DNA of 36,432 nt from UBA349 sp964444115 (GCA_964444115.1 CAYUFT010000009.1:1-36432), one strand, 5' to 3'. Shown: positions 25,498 through 33,892, counted from the first letter of the stretch. Notes: generated from the sequence alone by a model not told the origin. Program-made: numbers and translations.

Positions 25498-26328
25498 TTA
25501 TTCTGGTTTTTCCATTAAAACTGATTTAGCCATGGTTTGTCCTTTTCCACCGTGTGGAGTTCGAACAACAGTGTCATTAGCCTTTTCAATTTCTCTTGCT
25601 TCAGCAGCGAGTTTAGCAGCAGTAGTAATCATTTCGTGAGCAGAAGCTACGATTGGTATGTACTTTTCTGCATCTCTAGTCATGAAACAACCTTCAACAT
25701 CAATATCAGCTACTTTGGTAGCGATGTCGTAGGCAGCCATAGCTTTAGCTTTAGCGTATGGGCTGGCAAATTGAGCAGCTGCAACAGCTACGTCTCGGGA
25801 GATTACCACTTTAGGTAATTCGATTGCACTTCCAGCTTCAACAGCATTTACTGCTGCATCAATAGTGTTTTGTACAACTCTGTAAGCACCAGTTAAAGCT
25901 AATACTTTAATTACATCTGCATTGAAAGAAGCCATTTCAGTTGGGTCCAGGAATTCTCTTCGTGCACCGATCATTGGGTCGGCCTTCACAATAATGTAAC
26001 CTAAACCTTGTTCTTCCATTTCTTCTTTGGATCGTAGACCAGGAGCATCACCTATGATGATTGCAGGGACATCTGCAGCAGATAATAATTCTCTGGCTTT
26101 AGCAGGTCCTGGAGCACCTGGGTTAGGGCTTATGAATATAACAAAGTCCCTTTCCATTTCAAGCATTAATGGTACGGCTTTTTCGATTTCTTCTGGGTTC
26201 ATTTTAGCCCCAGATCCTATTACACATACGTCTATGTTTGGTCGGTCTGCTCTCTCGTCGAGTAATAAGTCCAAGACAGGAGAAGTACCGATGTTACCAC
26301 ATTTAATTATACCGATTTTTACAACCAT
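25498..26328 (-). CDS. mtd: F420-dependent methylenetetrahydromethanopterin dehydrogenase
   Basis: A 276-residue cytoplasmic enzyme of the CO2-reduction pathway of methanogenesis; it interconverts methenyl- and methylene-H4MPT using reduced F420. The whole chain is recognisable: VVKIGIIKCGNIGTSPVLDLLLDERADR at the N-terminus, FISPNPGAPGPAKARELL, IVKADPMIGARREFLDPTEMA and TPHGGKGQTMAKSVL at the end. Length is exactly typical. GGTGAT lies 3 bases before the ATG. A strong TATA element and a GC-rich terminator indicate a highly expressed single gene. Codon use looks more GC-rich than that of its neighbours, in keeping with high expression. Confidence 0.98.
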   Translation of the reverse strand: MVVKIGIIKCGNIGTSPVLDLLLDERADRPNIDVCVIGSGAKMNPEEIEKAVPLMLEMERDFVIFISPNPGAPGPAKARELLSAADVPAIIIGDAPGLRSKEEMEEQGLGYIIVKADPMIGARREFLDPTEMASFNADVIKVLALTGAYRVVQNTIDAAVNAVEAGSAIELPKVVISRDVAVAAAQFASPYAKAKAMAAYDIATKVADIDVEGCFMTRDAEKYIPIVASAHEMITTAAKLAAEAREIEKANDTVVRTPHGGKGQTMAKSVLMEKPE

Positions 26329-26394
26329 TATATCACCAAAATGTGTTATCGATTGAGATATTAAGTACTTTTTGATTTAAGTGCAATGGGTAAG

Positions 26395-26404
26395 TTTTTA
26401 TATT
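26395..26404 (-). promoter_or_regulatory. TATA element of mtd
   Basis: AATATAAAAA on the minus strand, preceded by ACT/CAACT as a BRE-like segment. The start is expected near 26373-26376, giving a leader of about 45 bases ending in the GGTGAT site of mtd. Confidence 0.5.
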
Positions 26405-26529
26405 AGTTGTATGAATCGTGCCCAGCATATTAATGAAAATTGTTGATTAAATTTATCCAGCTTTCTGGGAGCAAATTTGACTTTGATTGGAGAAAAATCG
26501 GTCGGAATTAGTTTCAATATAGAATATAT

Positions 26530-26946
26530 TTATTTATATATAATTAGTGCATTGCCAGAATATATCTTAAAAAAGTAATTTTTGGTCAATTCAATTTTTC
26601 CCAGGGCCGGATCCAATAAAATCACCGTATTTTCATTTATTTTGTTAATTACGCTGTAATGACATTTTCCATCAATATTCAGAAATACTATATTATTGGA
26701 ATCCAAATTTTTAGCATGAATTCTCATTCCACGAGCATTCAATCCTTTTTTTATGGCAGCTTTCATCAAACCATACATAGTAGTCCCCGTATCATCAGTG
26801 CCAGCTATCTTAGCCAATTCATCTTCATTACACTTTATTCCCATTTTTTGAAGTACCGTGGCTAGTGCTGCTGGGCCACAATTATAGCTAGTACTTTGCA
26901 TCACGATTCCTGATTTTATAGAATTATCATCTGAAAGAGCATTCAT
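26530..26946 (-). CDS. Stand-alone C39-type cysteine peptidase domain protein
   Basis: A 138-residue protein consisting of little more than one peptidase C39 domain. The catalytic set is visible: oxyanion Gln17 and nucleophile Cys23 in VMQSTSYNCGPAALATVL, His96 in GKCHYSVI, and Asp112 in ILLDPALG. In the family, C39 domains usually sit at the N-terminus of ABC exporters and cut double-glycine leaders. Here there is no transporter domain, no signal peptide and no such exporter next to it. It could be a free cytosolic processing protease. Family members lacking the Cys are chaperone-like, but here the residues are intact. The ATG at 26946 has AGGTTG 8 bases upstream. It stands apart from its neighbours by 140-200 bases. 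Confidence 0.82.
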   Translation of the reverse strand: MNALSDDNSIKSGIVMQSTSYNCGPAALATVLQKMGIKCNEDELAKIAGTDDTGTTMYGLMKAAIKKGLNARGMRIHAKNLDSNNIVFLNIDGKCHYSVINKINENTVILLDPALGKIELTKNYFFKIYSGNALIIYK

Positions 26947-27090
26947 AATACTTACAACCTTTTTAGTAATAATTAGTTAATAAGTATTATTATATTTAAT
27001 ATTATTGTTTTAAAAAGTAATAATAATTTGTATAATAAATATAATATTAAGTAAATTAAAAAAAATAGAAATAAAAACAATTTATTTTAA

Positions 27091-28170
27091 CTATCTAAAT
27101 TCTGACCTGGCATTCCAAATCTTTTTTAAACTTATAAAACCACTCTTAGATTTTTTTAAATCTTCAAAATTATTAATAATACTCAATAAACTGTCAACGG
27201 ATTTTTCAGCATTTTTTACCATTTTCAGGCCATCGGACAGTTGAACATTGCCAATTTCATAGGGAATATTTTCCAATTTTACTACACCAATACCTAATTC
27301 TCTGGCCAAATCAACACTAGCATGTTTATGATGAAATCCTGCGATTTTAATAGATGGAACCCTTAAAACACCGGCTTCAATGGTTATTCCCATTCCTGCC
27401 CCATAAATTAGCAAATCAGCAGCATTCATAATGCTGGGAAGATCAACAAAGCCATCTAAAACTTTTATTTTAGAAGATATGTAAGGAGATATTAAACTTT
27501 TTACATAATTCCTTTCAAATCTGAAAGGGGCTATTAAAGTGGTCTTATCTAAGGATTCAATGATTTTTATTAATTTCGGAATTTGTTCACTTTTTAAATC
27601 TCCACCTAGGGCTACTAAAATGAATTCATCAACATTGTAAAAATTTTTTAATTTATTTTTATCCATTAGCTTCATTTTATCTACATATGTAGCCATAGGA
27701 TATCCACCAATATTTTTCACATTTTTAATATCATATTGATTCTCTAAATAATTTTTATACTTATTAGATGGGGCGGTGACCATATCAGCAAAAGCAATCA
27801 TTTCAATAGGATTGTAAATATCCTGTTCAATATGTAAAGTGGGTATTTTAAGTAAATTAGCCGCCGAAAGTCCTTTTCTAACATCCCCTGCATTCCCACA
27901 GGTGATTAGTAAGTCTATTCCGTTTCCCCGTGTGGCTTGCACTGTTTTTAAGATGTCTTTCATTACTAAATATGCAATTTTTGAATTGGATCTTTTTTGG
28001 ACCCCTGCCCCCCGACCCTGGCCAATAGAATAAATTTCAGAACAATAGGGTGTTAGAAGTTCTTCTGCACCGTTTCCATGTGCCAATCCAATGATTTCAG
28101 CATCTAATTTTTCAAGGACAGGAATTATAGTTTTAGCAGGAGCTAACTCAGCAGCCACTGCAATTTTCAT
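27091..28170 (-). CDS. MurG/UDP-sugar epimerase-like GT-B fold glycosyltransferase
   Basis: A 359-residue protein with a two-Rossmann GT-B layout. KIAVAAELAPAKTIIPVLEKL opens the first domain; LLITCGNAG and TLHIEQDIYNPIEMIAFADMVTAPS resemble MurG and UDP-GlcNAc 2-epimerase sequences. The second domain has FILVALGGDL and DLPSIMNAADLLIYGAGMGITIEAGVLRVPSI, the UDP-sugar-binding segment of MurG-like enzymes. No signal peptide or membrane helix is seen, so it probably acts at the inner membrane face on a lipid-linked acceptor. Its ATG overlaps the polymerase stop (ATGA, 28167-28170) and GAGGG lies 7 bases upstream, showing translational coupling. Donor and acceptor sugars cannot be read from sequence. 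Confidence 0.78.
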   Translation of the reverse strand: MKIAVAAELAPAKTIIPVLEKLDAEIIGLAHGNGAEELLTPYCSEIYSIGQGRGAGVQKRSNSKIAYLVMKDILKTVQATRGNGIDLLITCGNAGDVRKGLSAANLLKIPTLHIEQDIYNPIEMIAFADMVTAPSNKYKNYLENQYDIKNVKNIGGYPMATYVDKMKLMDKNKLKNFYNVDEFILVALGGDLKSEQIPKLIKIIESLDKTTLIAPFRFERNYVKSLISPYISSKIKVLDGFVDLPSIMNAADLLIYGAGMGITIEAGVLRVPSIKIAGFHHKHASVDLARELGIGVVKLENIPYEIGNVQLSDGLKMVKNAEKSVDSLLSIINNFEDLKKSKSGFISLKKIWNARSEFR

Positions 28171-29435
28171 GGTTCTTCCCTCTTCATGTCCTTTTCCATC
28201 ACTTCTTCTAATTCATATCCTCCCACATAATTCCTATGATCCAAATAAGCATTTAAGATCAAAATAATGGAGATAAGATAGAATATCCCTACAACCAGAT
28301 CTGTAGGGCCTGTTTCAATCCATACAAGTGTTTGGGCCAATATTATAGCATAAAATGCTGTAAAAATTCCTTTTTTTGCTTTTTGAATTAAGTGCATTAA
28401 TTTAAGAACCAAACCTATAAAGAACATTTGTAGGGCCAGAGCAAGGGCTCCAAAATCCAATAGGGCCGGTCCAAAAATAGTTGATGTGGCAGAGTGTTTG
28501 TATCCAAGAACTACTTCCCCTACAATAGCCCGTGGATCAGCTGACTGAAAAAATCCAGTGATTGAATAATAAGCTAGTGAACCATGGGTAGCGCCTTGCA
28601 TTCCAAGCAATGTGTTAAAAACAGTCAAGGTATATCCTGCGCGGTAAAAAAATAATTCAAGTGGATTTAAAGTCCAGGTTTGCCATTCAATAGACTTAGC
28701 AGATATATATCCAACTAAAATGCCTATTCCCACCAGACCAATGATAAAAATAGCGAAATATATCCATTTAAGATTTTTAGAGAATTTTCGAGTGTAATAT
28801 AGAGTGATGAAAACACTTAAAATTATAACTATAGTTGTGGTTCTATAACCTGTCAAGGCGAAAATGCCTATTCCTAATATAAATAGAATATAATAATAGC
28901 TCCGATTGAATCGGGCCAATAAAATATTTATTCCGGGCAAAAACAAGAGATAAGAAACTATCCATATTTTAGTTACTGCTTTGGCCTTCAGATAACCGCT
29001 TAAAAGAGGAATACCACCAGAATAAAGGAGATTAATGGCTTGGAGAGATAAGCCCAAGATAACTATAAATAAAATTACTATCTCCAGACGAGAAAAATTT
29101 TTAAAAAATTTTTTTTCAGTATTAAGAGATTTATCTGTAGATTTATTTTGATTAAAATTCTTTTTTAAATATTCTTTTTGTGAATATAGGGAATTTAAAA
29201 AGTTATTTAATGTTTTAAAGCTTTTAAAATTGAATTTGTAAAACATCTTAGGAAAAATTATCCCTGCAATGAAAAAACAGCAGCCAAATAAAATATAGAG
29301 ATACACAGCCATAGAAGGTGCTTGTAGTCCTTTTATTTTATAATAAAATCCTACAAAACCAAATAAAACATACAAAAATATGGCAAATATGATCAAATAA
29401 GGAGAAAATACGTCAATTTTATTAGTTAAGTTCAT
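28167..29435 (-). CDS. Oligosaccharide repeat-unit polymerase (Wzy/O-antigen-ligase-like)
   Basis: A 422-residue polytopic membrane protein with about 11 hydrophobic helices. A charged cytoplasmic segment lies between helices 2 and 3 (residues about 70-115, Asn/Lys-rich). GYRTTTIVIILSVFITLYYTRKF and the periplasmic-loop-like FFYRAGYTLTVFNTLLG...TGFFQSADPRAIVGEVVLGYK match archaeal oligosaccharide repeat-unit polymerases. It would join sugar units on the outer face of the membrane. The ATG at 29435 has GGCTGAT 3 bases upstream. The 4-base overlap with the glycosyltransferase makes a two-gene surface-glycan unit. A Wzx-like flippase lies at 17327-18886. Confidence 0.82.
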   Translation of the reverse strand: MNLTNKIDVFSPYLIIFAIFLYVLFGFVGFYYKIKGLQAPSMAVYLYILFGCCFFIAGIIFPKMFYKFNFKSFKTLNNFLNSLYSQKEYLKKNFNQNKSTDKSLNTEKKFFKNFSRLEIVILFIVILGLSLQAINLLYSGGIPLLSGYLKAKAVTKIWIVSYLLFLPGINILLARFNRSYYYILFILGIGIFALTGYRTTTIVIILSVFITLYYTRKFSKNLKWIYFAIFIIGLVGIGILVGYISAKSIEWQTWTLNPLELFFYRAGYTLTVFNTLLGMQGATHGSLAYYSITGFFQSADPRAIVGEVVLGYKHSATSTIFGPALLDFGALALALQMFFIGLVLKLMHLIQKAKKGIFTAFYAIILAQTLVWIETGPTDLVVGIFYLISIILILNAYLDHRNYVGGYELEEVMEKDMKREEP

Positions 29436-29526
29436 ATTATCAGCCTTGATATTATAGTATAAATATTACTCGCAGTTAATAGAAGGTTAATAGATTAAAT
29501 ATTATCAATCAAGCAATTCCTGTTTC

Positions 29527-30885
29527 TTAAATTTCCCAAGCATTTCTAGTAAAATTGGAAGCAAACCCCTGACATGCCGCAGCATGAGTATGCACATAGC
29601 TAGCCACAGTATTTTTAGACATTATTCCATCTTTTGAATCTATTATCCCCCTTCCTCGAAGAATTTTAAAGGCAAATTCCGGTTTAATATTGTGGTTTGC
29701 ATTAATATCTACTTTAGAGTAGTGAAATTCGTGACCCCGATAGACATCTCCTTTTTTAGATATTATATTGTCTTCCTGGGCCTCAGAAATGACATAACTT
29801 AATCCCTGAACTTTATCAGTCATTAGAGAAGGATAAGGAAATACCTCACACATTTTATATCCATTAATAGAGTTTGTAAGATACATTAAACCGCCGCATT
29901 CACCATAAATTGGCCTTTCATCTAAATGAAACTTTTTAATGTCATGGCGCATGGAATGATTTTTTTCCAGTTCTTTAGAGAATATCTCAGGATAGCCCCC
30001 ACCAATATAAAGAGCATCCACATCAGGGAGTTCTTCGTCATGATAAGGACTGAAAGGGACTATTTGAGCATGGTTATCTTCCAAAGCTTCTAAATTTTCC
30101 TGATAATAAAATGTAAAAATTTCATCCAAGGCCACTCCAATTTTCACTTTTTTAGTATTTTCTATCTTCCAAAGTTCTTCTCGGTCTGCAGGAATCTTTC
30201 CCGCATTTTTCATAATATCTTTTAGAGCATCTAAATCTATATTTTCAGAAACTACTTGGCCCCATTTTTCAATGAATCCTAATAAATTTTCTCTTTCAAC
30301 CGCAGGGACCAGTCCCAAATGTCTTTGCTCTACAGTCAAAGAATCGCTCCTAGGTATACCACCAATTACTTGAGTATTGGTCAGTTTTTCCACAGCTTCT
30401 TTAGCTTTCAAGTAATGACGTTGATTTTTCACCTGGTTTAAAATTACTCCTTCAATCTTTATATCCTTATCTAAGGATTTAAATCCCAGAACTACCGCAG
30501 CTGCACTTTTTACCAGACTTCTAGCATTTAAAATTAAAATAACAGGAGAATTCAAAGCTTTAGCTACAGAAGCCGTGTTTCCTACATCCCCTGTAGGGCT
30601 GATTCCTTCATAAAGACCTCGAACTCCTTCAATAATTCCCATCTTTGAGCCCGTGATGGACATGGCCCTTTCAAAGGCCCCCCTTATTTGACCATCAGAC
30701 ATGAAAAATGAATCTAAATTACGGGACCTGTTTCCTGTGGCCAGGGTGTGATAAGTAGGATCAATATAATCCGGTCCTACCTTAAATGGTTGGATCTTAG
30801 TTTCTTCGGATAATACTTTCATTATACCTGTGGAAATAGTAGTTTTTCCCACTGCACTTCCAGTACCGGCCAATACTATTCTCAT
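29527..30885 (-). CDS. cfbB: CbiA/CfbB-type a,c-diamide synthase
   Basis: A 452-residue ATP- and glutamine-dependent amidase. The N-terminal BioD-like domain has the P-loop GTGSAVGKTT (7-16), KVGPDYIDPTYH and GVRGLYEG. The C-terminal type-I glutamine amidotransferase domain has ALYIGGGYPE, the nucleophile Cys in IYGECGGLMYL, and the catalytic His region VASYVHTH. In methanogens this protein amidates the a and c side chains of Ni-sirohydrochlorin on the way to coenzyme F430 (CfbB), and close relatives do the same to cobyrinate for B12 (CbiA). Sequence alone does not separate the two, and one protein may serve both. It stands alone here and is divergent from the radical-SAM gene. The start ATG 30885 is directly before the P-loop; no strong ribosome-binding site is seen. 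Confidence 0.92.
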   Translation of the reverse strand: MRIVLAGTGSAVGKTTISTGIMKVLSEETKIQPFKVGPDYIDPTYHTLATGNRSRNLDSFFMSDGQIRGAFERAMSITGSKMGIIEGVRGLYEGISPTGDVGNTASVAKALNSPVILILNARSLVKSAAAVVLGFKSLDKDIKIEGVILNQVKNQRHYLKAKEAVEKLTNTQVIGGIPRSDSLTVEQRHLGLVPAVERENLLGFIEKWGQVVSENIDLDALKDIMKNAGKIPADREELWKIENTKKVKIGVALDEIFTFYYQENLEALEDNHAQIVPFSPYHDEELPDVDALYIGGGYPEIFSKELEKNHSMRHDIKKFHLDERPIYGECGGLMYLTNSINGYKMCEVFPYPSLMTDKVQGLSYVISEAQEDNIISKKGDVYRGHEFHYSKVDINANHNIKPEFAFKILRGRGIIDSKDGIMSKNTVASYVHTHAAACQGFASNFTRNAWEI

Positions 30886-31027
30886 ATTCTATAATCAACT
30901 CACATTTTATTTAAATATTTAATTAATATTTGATATTTCAAATAGATATAATAAAAATAAGGGTATTTAATAGTTTCCAGATGGCCTACCATAAGACAAT
31001 TATAGTTATCCAAACAAATATTATTCA

Positions 31028-32143
31028 ATGAATACCATGCGCAAAATGCAGGTCCTGAGTGATACTGCCCAGTTTGATCTCTGTGATTATGTAAATCACC
31101 AAACTAATTCTCGGCCGAATTTACCTGGAATTTACTACAGTACCGTTAGTGGAGGATGTCAGGTCCCACTATTTAAGGTTTTAATGACTAATAAGTGCAT
31201 TAATGATTGTAAGTACTGTGTGAATCATAGTAAAAGAAACTTCACACGAATGGAACTCAGTCCTGAAGAATTAACCCGTGTTTTCTTGAATTATTATCAA
31301 AAAAAATATGTGGAAGGGTTATTTTTAAGTTCTGGAATTTCTGGAGACATAGACACCTCGATGGAAAAAGTAGTGGAAGTGGCTAGACTTTTAAGGTTAG
31401 AACATGGTTATTCTGGATATATACATCTTAAAATTCTTCCAGGTTCATCAAAAGACCTCATTAAGAGGGCCATGGGCTTGGCCAATCGCGTAAGTGTTAA
31501 TATTGAGGCCGCCACAGCAGATGGTCTGGCTGAACTTTCCAGTACCAAAGACTATCAAAAAGACATTATGCGCCGTCTAAAATGGATAAAAAATATCCAT
31601 GATAAAGATCCACTCTATGCTCCTTCCGGCCAAACCACTCAGATGATTATAGGGGCCACTGATGAGACTGATGAAGATATTTTAAATAGAGTCACCTGGC
31701 TTTATGATAAGTTAGACGTTAAAAGAAGTTATTTTAGTGCTTTTAAACCTTTAGAAGACACTCCACTTCAATACAGGGAAGAACCCCACCATAATAGATC
31801 CAATAGACTTTATCAGGCCGATGCTCTTTTAAATTCATATAATTTTAATCTAAATGAGCTTATTTTTCATGAAAATGGACTTTTAGATGTGGAGGAAGAT
31901 CCCAAGTATTCCGCTGCCCGGGCCATGGATATTTTTCCTGTGGAAATCAATCAGGCGTCATATCGTGATTTAATCCGGGTCCCTGGAATTGGAACTATTT
32001 CCGCTCGAAAAATTATTGCCATACGTAAAAAGCATCAATTTACTAAGTTAGAAGAATTAAAAAAGTTAGGTGTTGCAGTAAAACGTGCTGAGCCATTTAT
32101 AAAGCTTAAAGGTATTTATCAAACACCTTTAGACATGTTTTAG
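31028..32143 (+). CDS. Radical-SAM protein with helix-hairpin-helix, putative DNA modification/repair
   Basis: A 371-residue protein. C57, C61 and C64 (CINDCKYC) bind the SAM-cleaving 4Fe-4S cluster; GLFLSSGISGD and IHLKILPGSS are further barrel motifs. The C-terminal part (about 310-362) carries a helix-hairpin-helix, ASYRDLIRVPGIGTISARKII, then a second half, KLEELKKLGVAVKRA. This architecture matches the family described as putative DNA modification/repair radical-SAM proteins, which in bacteria is genetically linked to a uracil-DNA-glycosylase-like gene. No such partner is adjacent here. The ATG at 31028 has no clear ribosome-binding site, and a second ATG is four codons in. A TATA-like TATTTAATAG at about 30964-30972 predicts a start near 30998. 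Confidence 0.88.
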   Translation: MNTMRKMQVLSDTAQFDLCDYVNHQTNSRPNLPGIYYSTVSGGCQVPLFKVLMTNKCINDCKYCVNHSKRNFTRMELSPEELTRVFLNYYQKKYVEGLFLSSGISGDIDTSMEKVVEVARLLRLEHGYSGYIHLKILPGSSKDLIKRAMGLANRVSVNIEAATADGLAELSSTKDYQKDIMRRLKWIKNIHDKDPLYAPSGQTTQMIIGATDETDEDILNRVTWLYDKLDVKRSYFSAFKPLEDTPLQYREEPHHNRSNRLYQADALLNSYNFNLNELIFHENGLLDVEEDPKYSAARAMDIFPVEINQASYRDLIRVPGIGTISARKIIAIRKKHQFTKLEELKKLGVAVKRAEPFIKLKGIYQTPLDMF

Positions 32144-32246
32144 TTAATAAATATTAATAAATATTCTTATTTTTAATTTATCTTCTACATGAATTTTTAA
32201 GATCATATTTGAATTATAAAACTAAATAATTATTATAACTTATATG

Positions 32247-32273
32247 TTATAAGTTAGAAGTTATAACTTATAA
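32247..32273. repeat. TTATAAGTT repeats downstream of the parA operon, site 3
   Basis: TTATAAGTT (32247-32255) and AACTTATAA (32265-32273) are the same arms as at 10401 and 19628, here 9 bases apart and with an extra GTTATAAC core at 32260-32267. Directly upstream, TTATAACTTATA (32233-32244) adds a further half site, so the whole cluster spans about 32233-32275. It lies between the convergent radical-SAM gene and the ParB-like gene. Confidence 0.55.
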
Positions 32274-32313
32274 TAAAAATTTAGAAAAAAATAAAGAAAT
32301 TTAAAAAAATTAG

Positions 32314-32850
32314 TTATAAATCATCAAAAAGATCCCATATCTCAGGGTATTTCTCTTTAACCGCGCCTTCAATTAATTTAGATGCTTCTTTGCTAATACT
32401 AAATTCTGGCTGTGTTTTTTTGAGATATCTTAAAACTGCGGCCGAACGAGAAGACCATAAGGTAATTCTAGGATTCTTTTTAACATCGCTGTACACAATA
32501 TTTATTCTCTGAGTTTCAGCATCATCGGCTTCAGCTGCATCATTGGTAGTTGTTGATTTTGAAATTAAAGATTTATTTGACTTTTCAGGCTTGGAAGATG
32601 AACTATCATAAGGTCTAGAAATCGAGTTTTTAGTTTTAGAAGAATTAACTTTTACAGATTTTTTAGATTCCAGTAATTTAGAGACTTTATTGTCATCCAA
32701 ATCTTCAGATATTTTTCTTTCATCAGAAACATTTTCTAATTGATTTTCTTCAATTTCATTATTCTCATCCCTAGTTTTGGCCTTAATCAAAGCATCCAGG
32801 CCCATTCCCAGACCAGCACTTTTTGATGGTAGTGATTTACGACGGGCCAT
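32314..32850 (-). CDS. ParB-like ParA partner lacking the ParB core
   Basis: A 178-residue protein coupled to parA. Residues 10-22 (KSAGLGMGLDALI) match the extreme N-terminal peptide of bacterial ParB (GLGRGLDALI), the part that touches ParA and stimulates its ATPase. The ParB CTP-binding motifs and helix-turn-helix are absent. Instead there is a low-complexity Ser/Lys/Asp/Glu linker (about 25-115) and a conserved-looking C-terminal module of about 60 residues (INIVYSDVKKNPRITLWSS onward, ending YPEIWDLFDDL). Start ATG 32850 follows the parA stop by one base, with GGGATGGT upstream; an ATG at 32859 is possible. I infer an adaptor that connects ParA to DNA or another cargo through the C-terminal module. 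No assigned family. Confidence 0.72.
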   Translation of the reverse strand: MARRKSLPSKSAGLGMGLDALIKAKTRDENNEIEENQLENVSDERKISEDLDDNKVSKLLESKKSVKVNSSKTKNSISRPYDSSSSKPEKSNKSLISKSTTTNDAAEADDAETQRINIVYSDVKKNPRITLWSSRSAAVLRYLKKTQPEFSISKEASKLIEGAVKEKYPEIWDLFDDL

Positions 32851-32851
32851 A

Positions 32852-33622
32852 TTAACCATCCCGTTTAATAAGTTCCTGGGCAAGTTTTAAATAGGCAGTA
32901 GTGCCTGCACTTTCCTGATCATATAATATACATGGTTTTCCATAGCTAGGTGCCTCAGCCAAACGGACATTACGTGGAATTGTAGTTTTAAATATGTATT
33001 CTTCTTCACCAAAGTATTTCTTAACCTCTTGATGAACATCTCTGGCTAAACGTGTCCTAGAATCATATAAAGTTATTAAAATACCTTTAATATTAGTTGA
33101 AGTCTTTAAACGCTCTTCAACAAGATTTATAGTTTTTAATAAGTCCGCCATTCCTTCCAAAGCATAATATTCGGCCTGAATAGGAATAATAACACTATCT
33201 GATGCTACCAGTGCATTCAAGGTTAGTATACCAAGAGAAGGAGGAACATCAATTAAAATATAATCAAACATTCCCTTTACACTTTTTATAGCATCTTGAA
33301 GAATAGAATGATATCCAATCTCTCTACTAAGTTCTACTTCAGCCCCACTAAGTGAAATATTACTGGGAACAATGTACAAATCATCTAAAATAGTTGGAAT
33401 CATTACTTCTTCCAGGTTATTTTGCCTGCTCAACACAGTGTAAATAGTATTTTCCAGTTCGCCTTTTTGAACTCCAAAACCTGTTGTAGCATTACCTTGT
33501 GGGTCTAAATCTATTACCAGAACCTTTTTATCCATAAGGGCTAGTGCTGTTGATAAGTTCACAGCAGTGGTTGTTTTTCCACAGCCACCTTTTTGATTAA
33601 TTATTGAAATTACTTCTCCCAT
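32852..33622 (-). CDS. parA: ParA/Soj family partition ATPase
   Basis: A 256-residue ParA-type ATPase. The deviant Walker A is KGGCGKTT (11-18) with the signature Lys11, Walker A' is VLVIDLDPQGNAT, Walker B is YILIDVPPSLG, and IPIQAEYYALEGMADLL is the conserved interface helix. There is no N-terminal helix-turn-helix, so it is the small chromosomal Soj type that binds DNA nonspecifically in its ATP dimer. Start ATG 33622 has GGGAGGG 6 bases upstream; an in-frame start at 33637 lacks a site. Its stop is one base before the ParB-like ATG, so the pair is one operon. TTATAAG direct repeats lie about 106 bases upstream. The neighbouring thrS gene is separated by a terminator. Confidence 0.92.
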   Translation of the reverse strand: MGEVISIINQKGGCGKTTTAVNLSTALALMDKKVLVIDLDPQGNATTGFGVQKGELENTIYTVLSRQNNLEEVMIPTILDDLYIVPSNISLSGAEVELSREIGYHSILQDAIKSVKGMFDYILIDVPPSLGILTLNALVASDSVIIPIQAEYYALEGMADLLKTINLVEERLKTSTNIKGILITLYDSRTRLARDVHQEVKKYFGEEEYIFKTTIPRNVRLAEAPSYGKPCILYDQESAGTTAYLKLAQELIKRDG

Positions 33623-33727
33623 AAAAAACCCTCCCACAGATTGTTATTAAATATTTATGAGATAAAATTAACATTTTCACATATTTAAAGTCCCTTTATC
33701 CCCTTTATCTATATTAATATTATTTAA

Positions 33728-33747
33728 TTATAAGTTATAAGTTATAA
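33728..33747. repeat. TTATAAG direct repeats upstream of parA, site 4
   Basis: TTATAAGTTATAAGTTATAA is three head-to-tail copies of the TTATAAG half site found in the palindromes at 10401, 19628 and 32247. It lies between the thrS terminator and parA, about 106 bases before the parA start, so it may act in parA control or as a partner-binding site. Confidence 0.5.
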
Positions 33748-33841
33748 TATTTTGGTTAAGATGATTATAATAACGAAGATTCTGAAGTGAAAACACTCAA
33801 AATAAGAATTAAATGAATATAAAATAAAAAAATAAGTCTAT

Positions 33842-33885
33842 AAAAAAAATTGAATAAAGTAAATCAGATAAAGTGATCTGATTTA
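33842..33885 (-). terminator. Terminator of thrS
   Basis: TAAATCAGAT (33860-33869) and ATCTGATTTA (33876-33885) form a perfect 10-bp stem with a 6-base loop. On the minus strand a T8 run (33849-33842) follows about 10 bases later. It begins 8 bases after the thrS stop. Confidence 0.7.
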
Positions 33886-33892
33886 AAATTAC

